64,000 nucleotides of DNA from Rhizobium sp. BT04 (GCF_030053135.1 NZ_CP125647.1:186001-250000), one strand, 5' to 3'; positions 52,980 to 62,655 are shown, counted from the first letter of the stretch. Program-made: numbers and translations. Notes: generated by a model from the sequence alone, not told the origin.

Positions 52980-53415
52980 GTGCTTTTCCGCTCCGTCACC
53001 ACTCCCGGTGCCATCCCATACAGGATTTTCAAACGATCCCACGTTTCGAAAGATCATGATGACCCCTGAATGCGGATCAAGCTTCAACTCCGTCAGTGCC
53101 ATCAATGCCAGCGTATGGTTCCCACAACGGAAGTCCACCGTCCGCGTCGCGGATAGGATCGGTAACCGTTGGCCGGTGACGATCATGCCGTCTCTCGCAT
53201 CGCCCGCACCAAGGCGGCACCCGATCATCCGGCACATCGCTGGGAACTCTCATCACGAGGTCTACGCCTATTTCTACCTTCACGACCTGCGAAGTGGCCG
53301 TGACCGGCTCCGGGACCGGCAAAGCATCGGCAGCCTCCTGAGGTTCCGTCGTAATCGCCAGCGACACGAAGCCGGCCCCGAGTGGTCCGTTTTTGTCGGA
53401 AGGCACGGCTGGCAT
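52980..53415 (-). pseudogene. Decayed IS66 remnant (tnpA end and tnpB start)
   Basis: The upper part reads as the tail of a TnpA (VVKVEIGVDLVMRVPSDVPDD). A missing base after DRV breaks the frame, but the expected LVRAMRETA end can be read in the next frame. Its stop overlaps a TnpB start at 53186 (MIVTGQRLPIL, then VDFRCGNHTLALMALTELKL, SGVIMIFRN), which dissolves after VWDGTGS. TnpA's N-terminus, most of TnpB and all of TnpC are gone. It is a different IS66 type from the copy at 27285 by sequence. Confidence 0.75.
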
Positions 53416-53988
53416 CAGTCCTCAGGCAACGTCAGGAGACCCCCTCACGTGCCTGCCGTCGGCCATCGCCGATTGCCACGACGAGGCTCGACAACTTCGC
53501 ATCGCCCAACAAATCCATCACCGCCATCCCCCCTGCCAAATATCCAGCTCTTCCCAAACACTTTTGGCAAAAATCTCAATGTTCCAAAACACGCGGAATC
53601 AAGGAGGCGGCACATACGGATATCCCAGAGACCGCAAAGGCCGCGCAAATAGACTAGGATACGAGACGAAGCGTTTGCTACCTTTGCTTCGAACGTCATC
53701 AGCCGTCTGGCTGACAGCGCTCCGACGATGTTCAGAGGCTGTGCGTCGTGACCTGATTGCGTCTGCGCCACGGGCACGCATACCGTCGGCGTGGCGATCG
53801 TGGGAAAGTTCGGATGGAGCGCGTGGTGAAAGAATGCAGCTGGGGCTGATAGTTCCCGACGGCTAGTCTAGGTGTCTGGTTCGTGGGCAGGGAAGAGCTC
53901 TGCTGACTTCGTGCGCGACCACTCCTCCGATGTTTTTTGATTGCAAGAGGCGCCCTTGCCGGTCGTCGCGGCTCGCTGACCAGACGAC
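53416..53988. other. Gene-poor region
   Basis: About 570 bases between the IS66 remnant and the cysteine peptidase gene. Several short frames overlap on both strands, none with a family or a ribosome site that I can support. I see no terminal inverted repeats here. Confidence 0.3.
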
Positions 53989-54723
53989 CTATTGAAAATA
54001 GGCGAAAGTCACAGTGATGTTCGGGTGGCGTTCGCCACCGGCATTGCTGTGACCGATTTCGGCTGTCTCCGATACGGCTTCTCTGGCTGAAACAAGTTGT
54101 GGCTCTTCCACATTAGCCTTCACCTTGGCCCAATACTTAGGATTGTCTCCTATCTGCGCCATCACCCAGCGTAAGTCCGTCTTACGCCAGTCCTTGATGG
54201 CGTTGAAGCGGTTGTCCAGGACTAGATCGCCTTCAGAGGTCTTAGCGATCAATACAGCGTGTCCTTCGCCGTTGTTCGTTATGGCAACAGCAATTTTCAA
54301 AGATTGTGAAGACCAACCCAATTGCATGAGCTTCTTGCGTTTTGTTAGCGCGAAGTCCTCGCAGTCGCCTGCGGTGACGTCTACGCTCCAAACGTCCGCC
54401 CCGGGCTTGTCATTGAGCGGACGTATAGTGTGATTTACGGAAGTGTTTACCGAGATGAGCTGCGACTTGCGGTTTTTGTCGAGCACCATAATCAACGGAC
54501 CACCCGTGTTGACGCATTGATCCTTGTGCTGCATGCAGAAAACAACGCTTGCGAAAGGAGCAAGAGTCTTTGGCCCTTCGCCGATTCGTACTAAGCTGTT
54601 TCCGCTATCGCGCGTAAGAGCACTCAACCCCGTTGCGTTGAGAGGGCTCGTTGCAGCGACAACTGCTGTGGCCGCCACGAATGCAGCCTTCGTGCCAATT
54701 GTTATTTTTCTAAACTTGGCCAT
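53989..54723 (-). CDS. Bacterial transglutaminase-like cysteine peptidase (BTLCP)
   Basis: 244 residues with a signal peptide (KAAFVAATAVVAATSPLNAT). The catalytic triad is visible in the order of PF06035: Cys in TAGDCEDFALTKR near residue 133, His in GEGHAVLIAKT, Asp in DLVLDNRFN. LapG, which cleaves RTX adhesins in pseudomonads, belongs to this family, but most rhizobial members are uncharacterised and no LapD-like partner is seen. It is a single gene; a link to the RTX protein 20 kb away is only a possibility. Confidence 0.9.
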   Translation of the reverse strand: MAKFRKITIGTKAAFVAATAVVAATSPLNATGLSALTRDSGNSLVRIGEGPKTLAPFASVVFCMQHKDQCVNTGGPLIMVLDKNRKSQLISVNTSVNHTIRPLNDKPGADVWSVDVTAGDCEDFALTKRKKLMQLGWSSQSLKIAVAITNNGEGHAVLIAKTSEGDLVLDNRFNAIKDWRKTDLRWVMAQIGDNPKYWAKVKANVEEPQLVSAREAVSETAEIGHSNAGGERHPNITVTFAYFQ

Positions 54724-55104
54724 TGCCCGTCCTCTTTGATGGGCCTAGCATGCATGCGCCCGCTAGAGATTTCGTGCGAGAAACCACTAAAATTCGAGCG
54801 AAATGTTTCTTTTTGGAGCCGTTAGGCCCCCGCCTACTTACAGTCGATACGTGCTACCGCTCCCGTCGACAAAGAGCGTTAAGGCGCCTCGCACAAATGT
54901 GACGGCGGCAAATCATGCCATGAACGCAAGATCTTGCCACTAGTCCAATGTAGTTACTTGAGAAATCGCGATTCGGCGTGGCACTCGGAAGTCGGCTATG
55001 CCGACGCTCCGAGCGGAACATGAACGCGACGATAGCCGTAGCGCACCCGCCTCTGGCAGATGTCCTTTATCTTCAGCTTCGGTTCGGCCAGCTCGCGCTG
55101 CCGA
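54724..55104. other. Intergenic region
   Basis: About 380 bases. The first part should hold the peptidase promoter. The rest, up to the transposase remnant at 55105, has no supported gene or repeat. Confidence 0.3.
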
Positions 55105-55690
55105 CAATTATGGGGTGGGCGACATCGAAATGGCGCTCAACAAGCCGCCTAAGGCTATGTGCTGGGCGAGAACGCCAGTCACCTCTTTCGCTCATGGGAC
55201 AAACCGTTGGCCGTTGCCGGGACAGCGAAGGACATCGCCGAAGCCTTGACGATGCCTGGCGACGCCAGTTGGCAGGAGATGAGACCAAAGGGGCGCGACT
55301 GCGTGATTGGGTCTATCTCGAATTGGCCGACCTCGATGCCGATGATTTCGACGCCGCATTCCCCGGTATCTGGACACGAGAGGCTGCTTATCCGCCGAAA
55401 GATCGTCGATGCGATCTCGCGTTCTTCTCCACATGGCGTCTGGTTGATACATCCATGGAAAAGCTGGTGACCGTGGAGGGCCACCGCTGGGCCATCGAAG
55501 ACAACTTCGAAACCGCCAAGAACGAGGCTGCGCTTCGATCCCGGCATTAGCACTTGATCCGCTGGTCGATCCCCGAAATTCGCCGGATCAAAACCTGCCT
55601 CGCATGGCGGTGAATTAAACCTTCATGCGTCATCACATGGTCGCTTGGTCAACGGGCACCACCAAGCCGCAGGCAAGCGCACCGTTCCAT
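55105..55690 (+). pseudogene. Decayed transposase, IS701/DDE_5-like
   Basis: Fragments in shifting frames match one transposase: VGDIEMALNKPPKA, then LGENASHLFRSWDKPLAVAG, DDAWRRQLAGDETKGARLRD with WVYLELADLDADDFDAAFPG, LAFFSTWRLVDTSMEKLV and EGHRWAIEDNFETAKNEAAL with the last catalytic Glu. A jump then leads to LIRWSIPEIRRIKTCLAWR, the usual C-terminus. At least two frameshifts and one internal deletion are present, so it is inactive. No ends could be defined. Confidence 0.7.
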
Positions 55691-56086
55691 AACATGCATT
55701 ATGCCGCTTTTTATACACTATAAAATTCAGTAGCCCGTTTATTCAATTTTTAGGGATTCAGCTCCCGGTGTTTTGAAGATGCGACAAGCGGATGAGAACT
55801 CGCATTCGCCAGTTGTTCGTGGGAAAGGTTGGCGCAGCGAGACAGCCACAACAAAGCGCCCACGGGCCTGATGACCCAGGCGCTGCATCGAGGCCCATGT
55901 TCACCATCCGGCAGGTGCGGGTGTCGGCCCAATATCGGGCACGCTTTTGTCTTACAGGGAAATCGGCGGCAACAGAGACCAAGCAAGCTCGCCGTTCATG
56001 AACGGAACCGCTTCCTCCGATGCCGTTGTCTTGCCTGCACCCCCGCGGAGTGCGACAAGCCGATTGACCCTGTCTATAGCCTGCAA
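55691..56086. other. Gene-poor region
   Basis: About 400 bases, starting AT-rich (55700-55755) and then GC-rich with overlapping short frames on both strands. Probably decayed sequence next to the transposase remnant. Nothing supported. Confidence 0.3.
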
Positions 56087-56521
56087 TCAGCCAAAGAACG
56101 CACGCAGCCGAGAAAAAAAGCCGCTTGGCTTGCGATCTGCCAACGCTCGCAAGCGGCGAGCGACCACTGCTGCGCTGACATGTTCACCAAAACGGCAGAA
56201 GCAGACAACATCATGCAGTTGATGGTCGCTCAGCTCGAAGAACCGTTTGGCTTCTCCATAGCTGTCGTTTTCCATTCCCGCCGCCCGCAGGACTGGATCA
56301 GCGAATGCAACAGAGATCGGACTGTCGTCGCCCCGCATCGCCATCCGCTCTGTTATCGGCTGGTATTCGGTTTCGTGAAGCGTCCTAAGAAATTGCCTGG
56401 GACTGCGTTCGAGAATTTCAGCCCACCGTTCAAGCCGCTCGCGCCGCGTTATTTCAAGGTGTGCGTAGGTCGGGCTGACCTTTGCGATGGTTTTCAACTG
56501 CTCAATTGCATGCTGTTCCAT
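56087..56521 (-). CDS. Small cytosolic protein of unknown function
   Basis: 144 residues; the ATG is preceded by AGGAGG at ideal spacing. No signal peptide or membrane helix. Residues 1-60 are helical (LEITRRERLERWAEILERSP), 60-90 include GDDSPISVAFADPVLRAAG, and the tail is basic (RRLRALADRKPSGFFSRLRA). I do not recognise the family, though the codon pattern and ribosome site leave little doubt that it is a gene. It lies among mobile-element debris, without partners. Confidence 0.7.
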   Translation of the reverse strand: MEQHAIEQLKTIAKVSPTYAHLEITRRERLERWAEILERSPRQFLRTLHETEYQPITERMAMRGDDSPISVAFADPVLRAAGMENDSYGEAKRFFELSDHQLHDVVCFCRFGEHVSAAVVARRLRALADRKPSGFFSRLRAFFG

Positions 56522-56789
56522 TTCGGCCTCCTATCTTCAGAAAAATAGATGGTCCGCTCCCAATAACAGCTTCACTCAGGAAGCAAGCCGTGTCCAATCA
56601 CGATTGGGAACAGCAGCGACTGCTGTTCGTCTATTGCTTACCCAACTGTGTTTTATGCTGCAAATCGGCCAATTGTTGCTCAACGGCGGCAGGAAAGACC
56701 TCTGCAGAACATTGGCCGGCATTGGAACCGTGCGACGACGCACATTTGTAGAAGACCGACGGAAAACGTCTGCCGATGACGCCGCAGCG

Positions 56790-57176
56790 TCAGACATCTA
56801 TCTTATATCCGAGATTGATTTCGCTTGCAGGTAAACCCCGCAAACCCCAATTTTCCGGTGGAACCTCGACAAGAATGGTTTTGATGTCACGCGCAGGCAC
56901 GTCAAAAGCCGAGAGTTCGCCCGCGAGTGCAGCATATAACCGCCGCTTGGCATCGAGGGAGCGTCCCGAAAACAGCGTTATCTCGATGACCGTGTACGAT
57001 GGTCCCCTTCCTTTAGGAACGATCATCGCATCGTGTTCGTATTCCAGGAGCCGTATACAGCGATCATCTTCGGGAAGTTTCAGGCCGATGAGCAAGGCAC
57101 GCTGGACCGCCTCAATAACGTCCAAACGGCGAGTTCCGATCCAGCCGCGCCTGGTTTCTATTCGAGTAGCAGGCAT
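56790..57176 (-). CDS. Tautomerase family protein
   Basis: 128 residues from the ATG at 57176, placed by GGGGAG about ten bases upstream. The mature protein starts with Pro (MPATRIETRRGWIG), the catalytic N-terminal proline of the tautomerase/4-OT superfamily. The length and the two repeated beta-alpha-beta units (IEAVQRALLIGLKLPEDDR, then IEITLFSGRSLDAKRRLY) fit the Tautomerase_2 group. NWGLRGLPASEI near the end is the family's terminal motif. Substrate unknown. It is divergent from the ABC transporter operon. Confidence 0.85.
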   Translation of the reverse strand: MPATRIETRRGWIGTRRLDVIEAVQRALLIGLKLPEDDRCIRLLEYEHDAMIVPKGRGPSYTVIEITLFSGRSLDAKRRLYAALAGELSAFDVPARDIKTILVEVPPENWGLRGLPASEINLGYKIDV

Positions 57177-57298
57177 CCGGTCGTTCTCCCCAAATTTTGG
57201 CGTGTCATCCATGCTGGCCGTGTTTTCGACGGGCCTTTCGCAAAGGTGCCCATGCAACTGGCTATTGTCTACAAAATTGTAGATTAAAAGAAGCCGTC

Positions 57299-57353
57299 TT
57301 CCTGCCCGAAGCAGGAAAGCTGTTTCCCCGCGGGCGGGACACACCCCCCGCGG
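57299..57353. promoter_or_regulatory. Two stable hairpins upstream of the ABC transporter operon
   Basis: Hairpin 1: TTCCTGC (57299-57305) with GCAGGAA (57311-57317), 5-base loop, reading TTCGG on the minus strand. Hairpin 2: CCGCGGG (57328-57334) with CCCGCGG (57347-57353) plus inner GGG/CCC. They lie between the divergent tautomerase and transporter genes, 150-200 bases before the latter, and could be terminators, leader structures or operators. AT-rich promoter-like sequence (AAATAGAATACTAAATC) follows at 57413. Confidence 0.45.
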
Positions 57354-57499
57354 AGAGATGTTTTTGCGATTTCTTTTGGACGTGGAGACGCTTGTTTCGC
57401 AGGAACGCCATAAAATAGAATACTAAATCGATAGCTTTTATTGCCCAATTTGCGCGAAGCTGTACCCTTTACGAGCTCCTTCAACACTCGGAAAATCCA

Positions 57500-59128
57500 A
57501 TGACCCTTCAGCAGAAATTTTTCGGCACCATCGTCGCGCTGGCTGCGGCCGTCAGCCTGCCTGCCAGCCTTGTGGCAGCCGACACGCCCGTGAAAGGCGG
57601 CACGCTGATCTATCTTGAACAGCAAGCCCATACCAATTTGTATCCACCGGCGGGCGGCTTCTATCCCAACGGCGGTATTCTGAACCAGATCACCGACAAG
57701 CTTACCTATCAGAATCCGAAAACCCTGGAAATCGAGCCCTGGATTGCCGAGTCCTGGACAGTGAATGCGGACGCGACGGAATATACGTTCAAGATCAGAT
57801 CCGGCGTCACTTTCTCCGACGGCACGCCGCTGGACGCCAATGCGGTGGCCAAGAACTTCGACACATTCGGGCTCGGCAACAAGGCCTTGAAGCAGCCGGT
57901 CTCCGAAGTCGTCAACAATTACGACCGCAGCGAGGTCATCGATCCGCTGACCGTGAAGTTCTACTTCAAGAAGCCATCGCCCGGCTTCCTGCAGGGCACA
58001 TCCGTCATCGGCTCCGGTCTCGTTTCGCCGAAGACGCTGGAACTGCCGTTCGAGCAATTGGGTGACGCCACCAAGATCATCGGTTCCGGTCCCTTCGTCG
58101 TCAAGGCCGAGACCTTGGGCAAGTCGCTCGATCTCACGGCCCGCGAGGACTACAATTGGGGTCCGAAGAAACTTTCCCATCAGGGCCGCTCCTATCTCGA
58201 CGGCATCCAGTACATCATCACCGGCGAAGACAGCGTCCGCATCGGCGCGCTGGTTGCCGGCCAAGCGGATTTCATCCGCCAGATCCAGGCCTATGATGAA
58301 GCACAGGTGGAGACCCAGAGCTTCCAGATCTATGCGCCGAGCACACGCGGAGTGAACAACTCCGTCGTCTTCCGTCCGGACAATCCGCTCGTCGCCGATG
58401 TTCGTGTCCGCAAGGCCCTGGCGCTCGCCACCAACCGCCAGGAAATCGTCTCCACGCTCTTTTCCAAGCACTATCCGCCGGCGACATCGATCATCGCCTC
58501 GACCGCCATTGGCTATGTCGACCAGTCCGACAAGCTCGCCTTCGACCTCGACAAGGCCAAGGCGCTGCTGGACGAGGCCGGCTTCAAGCCGGGAGCCGAC
58601 GGCATCCGCGAAAAGGACGGTCAGAAACTGATCCTGACCGCCTATGAATCCCTGCCGCAGCCGCAGAATCGCGCCACCCTTCAGCTCGTTGCCCAGCAAT
58701 GGGGCAAGGTCGGCGTCAAGCTCGATGTTCTTGCCGGCGATTCCGGCAGCCGCACGGTTGATGATCTCGACCCGCTGAAGACGCCGGTCTCGCCGGCCAT
58801 GGTCGGCCGCGCCGATCCGGATGTCATCAAGAGCCAGTACTATCCGAAGAACCGCGACGTGCTGCGCCAGAAGGGCGGCGGCAGCGACAAGATCAAATCC
58901 TTCGTCGACGACAAGCTGAACGGCATCCTCGACGAGATCGCCTCGCAGCCGGACAAAGAAAAACGCCTGAAGGCCGTCGCCCAGGCACAGGCCTATGTTC
59001 TCGACCAAGCCTACGCCATCCCGATTTTCGAGGAGCCCCAGGCATTCGCAGGAGCGCCTTACGTCAAGGGCGTCGCTTTCGAGGCCGTCGGTCGCCCAAG
59101 TTTCTACAGCGTCTGGCTCGATAAATAA
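57500..59128 (+). CDS. ABC transporter substrate-binding protein (KPN_01854-like, SBP family 5)
   Basis: 542 residues with a signal peptide (IVALAAAVSLPASLVAADTP). SBP_bac_5 fold: IEPWIAESWTVNADATEYTF, KIRSGVTFSDGTPLDANAVA, then DVRVRKALALATNRQEIV and DKAKALLDEAGFKPGADG. I assign it to the KPN_01854 (TIGR04028) branch from the neighbour set: two permeases, a double ATPase, a luciferase-like monooxygenase and a CMD-domain protein. It captures an oligopeptide-like or organic solute in the periplasm. The ligand is not known; a sulfur or nitrogen source is a guess. Confidence 0.85.
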   Translation: MTLQQKFFGTIVALAAAVSLPASLVAADTPVKGGTLIYLEQQAHTNLYPPAGGFYPNGGILNQITDKLTYQNPKTLEIEPWIAESWTVNADATEYTFKIRSGVTFSDGTPLDANAVAKNFDTFGLGNKALKQPVSEVVNNYDRSEVIDPLTVKFYFKKPSPGFLQGTSVIGSGLVSPKTLELPFEQLGDATKIIGSGPFVVKAETLGKSLDLTAREDYNWGPKKLSHQGRSYLDGIQYIITGEDSVRIGALVAGQADFIRQIQAYDEAQVETQSFQIYAPSTRGVNNSVVFRPDNPLVADVRVRKALALATNRQEIVSTLFSKHYPPATSIIASTAIGYVDQSDKLAFDLDKAKALLDEAGFKPGADGIREKDGQKLILTAYESLPQPQNRATLQLVAQQWGKVGVKLDVLAGDSGSRTVDDLDPLKTPVSPAMVGRADPDVIKSQYYPKNRDVLRQKGGGSDKIKSFVDDKLNGILDEIASQPDKEKRLKAVAQAQAYVLDQAYAIPIFEEPQAFAGAPYVKGVAFEAVGRPSFYSVWLDK

Positions 59129-59183
59129 GTGCAGTGGATGGCGGAGCCTCCTCCGCCATCCATGCCTATGTTCAGGGAGATCC

Positions 59184-60131
59184 ATGATGACACGATACGT
59201 CTTGAGCCGGATCGGACAGGCCTTGCTGGTGCTGTGGGCGGCTTTCACGCTGTCCTTCATCCTCCTGCAGGCGATGCCGGGCGATGCGGTGCTGATCAAA
59301 TTCCTCAACCCGGAATACGGGCTGAGCCCCGAACAGATCCGGCAGATCCGCGAGGCCTATGCCGTCGATTCCACCGTCTTCGTGCAGTATTTCCAGACGC
59401 TCGTGAATTTCCTGAAGGGTGATTTCGGCTATTCCATTCAAGCCGGCGTGCCGGTTTCGGCGCAACTTGCAGCCAATCTGCCGGCGACGCTGAAGCTCGC
59501 CACGCTCGGCTTCGCGGCGGCGGTGGCGCTTGCCCTGCTCATCGCCTTTCTCTCCTCGCTTTCCCCCTTCGCCTGGCTGCGCAACCTCATCCAGTCGCTG
59601 CCCTCGCTCTTCATCTCCATTCCGGTTTTCTGGCTCGGCATCATGCTGATCCAGATCTTCTCCTTCCGGTTAAAGCTGGTCTCGGTCATCAATCCAGGTC
59701 CCTGGGAGAGCCTTGTGCTTCCGGTCGTCACGCTCGCGGTTCCGATCGCCGCGCCTCTGGCGCAGATCCTCATCCGCAACATCGATGAAATCCGGACACG
59801 CCCCTTCGTTTCCGTCGCCGTGGCCAAGGGTGCGACGCAGGCCCGCGTCCTGGTGCGGCATGTGGCCCGCAACGCGATGCTGCCGGCACTGACCATCGCC
59901 GGCGTGCTGTTCGGCGAGCTTCTCGCAGGCGCAATCGTCACAGAAACCGTTTTCGGCCTTAACGGCATCGGCGGGCTGACGGAGAAGGCCGTGGGCAACC
60001 AGGATATATCGGTGCTTCAGGCGATCGTCGTGATTTCCGCCGCCGCCTTCGTCACCATCAATCTCATCGTCGATCTTGCCTATCCGCTTCTCGACCCGCG
60101 TCTGAGAGCAGGAAACGGAGCCAAGTCATGA
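59184..60131 (+). CDS. ABC transporter permease (DppB-like)
   Basis: 315 residues from the ATG at 59184 (a second ATG at 59187 is equally good), preceded by AGGGAGA. Six helices, beginning YVLSRIGQALLVLWAAFTLS and FILLQAMPGDAV, the DppB-type opening. The EAA loop that contacts the ATPase is VAVAKGATQARVLVRHVARN. It pairs with the next permease, whose ATG overlaps its stop (ATGA). Confidence 0.9.
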   Translation: MMTRYVLSRIGQALLVLWAAFTLSFILLQAMPGDAVLIKFLNPEYGLSPEQIRQIREAYAVDSTVFVQYFQTLVNFLKGDFGYSIQAGVPVSAQLAANLPATLKLATLGFAAAVALALLIAFLSSLSPFAWLRNLIQSLPSLFISIPVFWLGIMLIQIFSFRLKLVSVINPGPWESLVLPVVTLAVPIAAPLAQILIRNIDEIRTRPFVSVAVAKGATQARVLVRHVARNAMLPALTIAGVLFGELLAGAIVTETVFGLNGIGGLTEKAVGNQDISVLQAIVVISAAAFVTINLIVDLAYPLLDPRLRAGNGAKS

Positions 60132-61009
60132 CCATCGTTGAAATTCTTTCCACCCTTGACGGGTCGAAGGCCTCCTCCAAAACGGCGAAGCGCCACGGGA
60201 TCGTCTTCCGCCTGAAGCGTCTGCCGATTGGCCTGGTGCTCGCTTGGATCGTCATCGCTACCGTGCTGCTCTGGGCGGCCGCTCCCGGCCTGTTCACAGC
60301 TTACGACCCGCTGCAGGGCGTACCGGGCGGTCAGTTGAAGGCGCCGTCCGCATTGCATCTGCTCGGCACGGATTCGCTCGGCCGCGACCTCTATGCTCGT
60401 ATCGTCCACGGGGCGATCCATTCGCTTTCCGGCGCGATTGCCGCCGTGGGCGTCGGTCTTGTCGCCGGCACGGCGCTCGGCCTGATCGCCGGCTCGGTCA
60501 GTGGGCGCACCGACGCCGTCATCATGCGTTTCGTGGATGTGCTGCTCTCCATCCCGACGCTCCTGCTCTCTCTCAGCATCATCATTCTGCTCGGCTTCGG
60601 CACGGTGAATGCCGCGATCGCCGTCGGCGCCACAGCGGTTGCCGGTTTCGCCCGGCTGATGCGGTCGGAAGTGGTGCGCGTGCGCCGTGCCGAATTCGTC
60701 GAGGCCGCCTTCGGCAGCGGGGGCACGTTCTGGCGCGTGCTGTGGCGGCACATCCTGCCCAATTCCCTCACTTCCATCATCGGCTATACGGCCGTGCAGT
60801 TCGGCTGGGCCATCCTGCAGCTTTCCACACTGGGTTTTCTCGGCTACGGCGCCCCGCCGCCCACGCCGGAATGGGGCCTTCTCATTGCCGAAGGCCGCAA
60901 CTATCTCGCCACGGCCTGGTGGCTGACGGCCGCGCCCGGTCTCGTCGTCGTTGCCGTCGTGCTGTCGGCCAACCGCATCAGCCAGTCGATCGGAAGGACC
61001 AGCCAATGA
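60128..61009 (+). CDS. ABC transporter permease (DppC-like)
   Basis: 293 residues, start overlapping the previous stop and stop overlapping the ATPase start, both ATGA. DppC landmarks: HLLGTDSLGRDLYARIVHGA in the periplasmic start, six helices, and the EAA loop EFVEAAFGSGGTFWRVLWRH. It forms the channel with the upstream permease. Inner membrane. Confidence 0.9.
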   Translation: MTIVEILSTLDGSKASSKTAKRHGIVFRLKRLPIGLVLAWIVIATVLLWAAAPGLFTAYDPLQGVPGGQLKAPSALHLLGTDSLGRDLYARIVHGAIHSLSGAIAAVGVGLVAGTALGLIAGSVSGRTDAVIMRFVDVLLSIPTLLLSLSIIILLGFGTVNAAIAVGATAVAGFARLMRSEVVRVRRAEFVEAAFGSGGTFWRVLWRHILPNSLTSIIGYTAVQFGWAILQLSTLGFLGYGAPPPTPEWGLLIAEGRNYLATAWWLTAAPGLVVVAVVLSANRISQSIGRTSQ

Positions 61010-62655
61010 GTGAAAACATTTCTCCCGTCCTCGATCTCCGCGACCTGAAAATCTCCTACGGCAACGACAATGGGCGAACCCGCGTCGTTCATGACGTTTC
61101 CTTCTCCGTTGCCGCCGGAGAGGTCGTGGCCCTCGTTGGTGAAAGCGGCTCGGGCAAGACTTCAACGGCCCAGGCCGTAATTGGACTGCTTTCCGGCAAT
61201 GGCCGCATCGACGGCGGTTCGATCCGCCTCAACGGCGAGGAGATCTCACGTTGGAACGAAAAACGGCTGCGTTCCATTCGTGGCGCCGTCATCAGCCTCA
61301 TTCCGCAGGACCCGTCGAGTTCGCTCAACCCCGTGGTGACCATTGGTGCGCAGGTGAGGGAAATCCTCGAAATTCACGGCCGTCTCAGCCGCGCAGAGGC
61401 GGACCGACGCGTCATCGAGCTATTGACCCATGTCGGCCTTTCGCAACCGGAACTGCGGGCGAAGCAATATCCGCACGAACTCTCCGGCGGGATGAAGCAG
61501 CGCGTGCTGATCGCCATCGCCATAGCCCTGAAGCCGGCGCTCATCATCGCGGATGAACCGACCTCGGCGCTCGACGTCACGGTGCAGCGACGCATCCTCG
61601 ACCTGATCGACGACCTGCGCCGCGAATATGGCACATCCGTCCTGCTCGTGACGCACGATCTCGGCGTTGCCGCCGACCGCTCCGATCGGCTGGTGGTTCT
61701 CCAGGACGGCCGCATCCAGGAACAAGGCCCCACGGCGGATGTGCTCGCCGCCCCGAAGAGCGCCTATACACGAAAACTCCTCGGCGATGCGCCATCGCTT
61801 GCCGCCGCTGCAATCCGCCCCCTCCTGGAGGGCGAGCGGCAGGACATCGTCACCGTCGATAAGCTGACGCTGGAGTTCCCACTGCCGGGCGGCAGCCGTT
61901 TCCGCGCCGTCGACGACGTGTCTTTCAAGGTACCGCGCGGCACGACCCATGCCATCGTCGGCGAGTCCGGCTCAGGAAAGACGACGACGATCCGCGCCAT
62001 CGCCGGTTTCCAGAAGCCCACCGACGGCGTCATCCGTGTCGGCGATTTCGATCTCGCCACCTTGACATCCGCCACTCTGCGCCAGTTCCGCCGCAAGGTG
62101 CAGCTGGTCTACCAGAATCCGTGGGGATCGCTCGATCCCAGGCAGACGATCTTCTCCATCATTGAGGAACCATTGCTCAACTTCGATCCGCTGCCGAAGG
62201 AGGAACGGGCCGCTCGTGTGCGTGCGATCGTCGAGCGCGTGGGCCTCCCGTCCCCGATACTGACCCGGCGGCCGCATGCGCTGTCCGGCGGCCAGCGCCA
62301 GCGCGTGGCCATCGCCCGGGCGCTGGTGCTCGAACCACAAGTGGTCGTGCTCGACGAAGCGGTCTCCGCCCTCGACGTCACGGTTCAAGCCCAGATTCTT
62401 GCCCTTCTCGGTGAGCTGCAGCGCGACCTCGGGCTCACCTACATCTTTGTTTCTCACGATCTTGCCGTGGTCCGCCAGATCGCCGACACCGTGTCGGTGC
62501 TGCACAATGGCCGCCAGGTGGATTACGGCCCCGTCGCGCAGGTCTTCACCAATCCCGCCAGCGGCTACACGCGTGAACTGATCGATGCCATTCCCGGAGC
62601 CAAGTTCCCGCATCACGTTCATCAGCACTTGCAAGCAGCGGGACTGACATCATGA
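61006..62655 (+). CDS. Double ABC ATPase of a peptide-type importer
   Basis: 549 residues with two complete ATPase domains in one chain (DppD-DppF fused). Domain 1: Walker A GESGSGKTSTAQ near 47, signature LSGGMKQRV, Walker B LIIADEPTSALD. Domain 2 (from about 285): Walker A GESGSGKTTTIR, signature LSGGQRQRVAIARAL, Walker B VVVLDEAVSALD. All catalytic residues are intact. It drives import through the two permeases. The stop overlaps the start of the monooxygenase gene. Confidence 0.95.
   Translation: MSENISPVLDLRDLKISYGNDNGRTRVVHDVSFSVAAGEVVALVGESGSGKTSTAQAVIGLLSGNGRIDGGSIRLNGEEISRWNEKRLRSIRGAVISLIPQDPSSSLNPVVTIGAQVREILEIHGRLSRAEADRRVIELLTHVGLSQPELRAKQYPHELSGGMKQRVLIAIAIALKPALIIADEPTSALDVTVQRRILDLIDDLRREYGTSVLLVTHDLGVAADRSDRLVVLQDGRIQEQGPTADVLAAPKSAYTRKLLGDAPSLAAAAIRPLLEGERQDIVTVDKLTLEFPLPGGSRFRAVDDVSFKVPRGTTHAIVGESGSGKTTTIRAIAGFQKPTDGVIRVGDFDLATLTSATLRQFRRKVQLVYQNPWGSLDPRQTIFSIIEEPLLNFDPLPKEERAARVRAIVERVGLPSPILTRRPHALSGGQRQRVAIARALVLEPQVVVLDEAVSALDVTVQAQILALLGELQRDLGLTYIFVSHDLAVVRQIADTVSVLHNGRQVDYGPVAQVFTNPASGYTRELIDAIPGAKFPHHVHQHLQAAGLTS

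Noticed and set aside
53450..53870. Possible gene next to the IS66 remnant
   Set aside because: Overlapping short frames on the plus strand have no ribosome site, no domain and a composition unlike the neighbouring genes.
57284..59308. Minus-strand open frame of 674 codons
   Set aside because: Antisense to the substrate-binding protein gene, which has a signal peptide and family motifs; no domain in the antisense product.
60244..61005. Upstream extension of the double ATPase gene by about 250 codons
   Set aside because: It lies out of frame within the permease gene; the ATG at 61006 overlapping the permease stop gives the normal protein.
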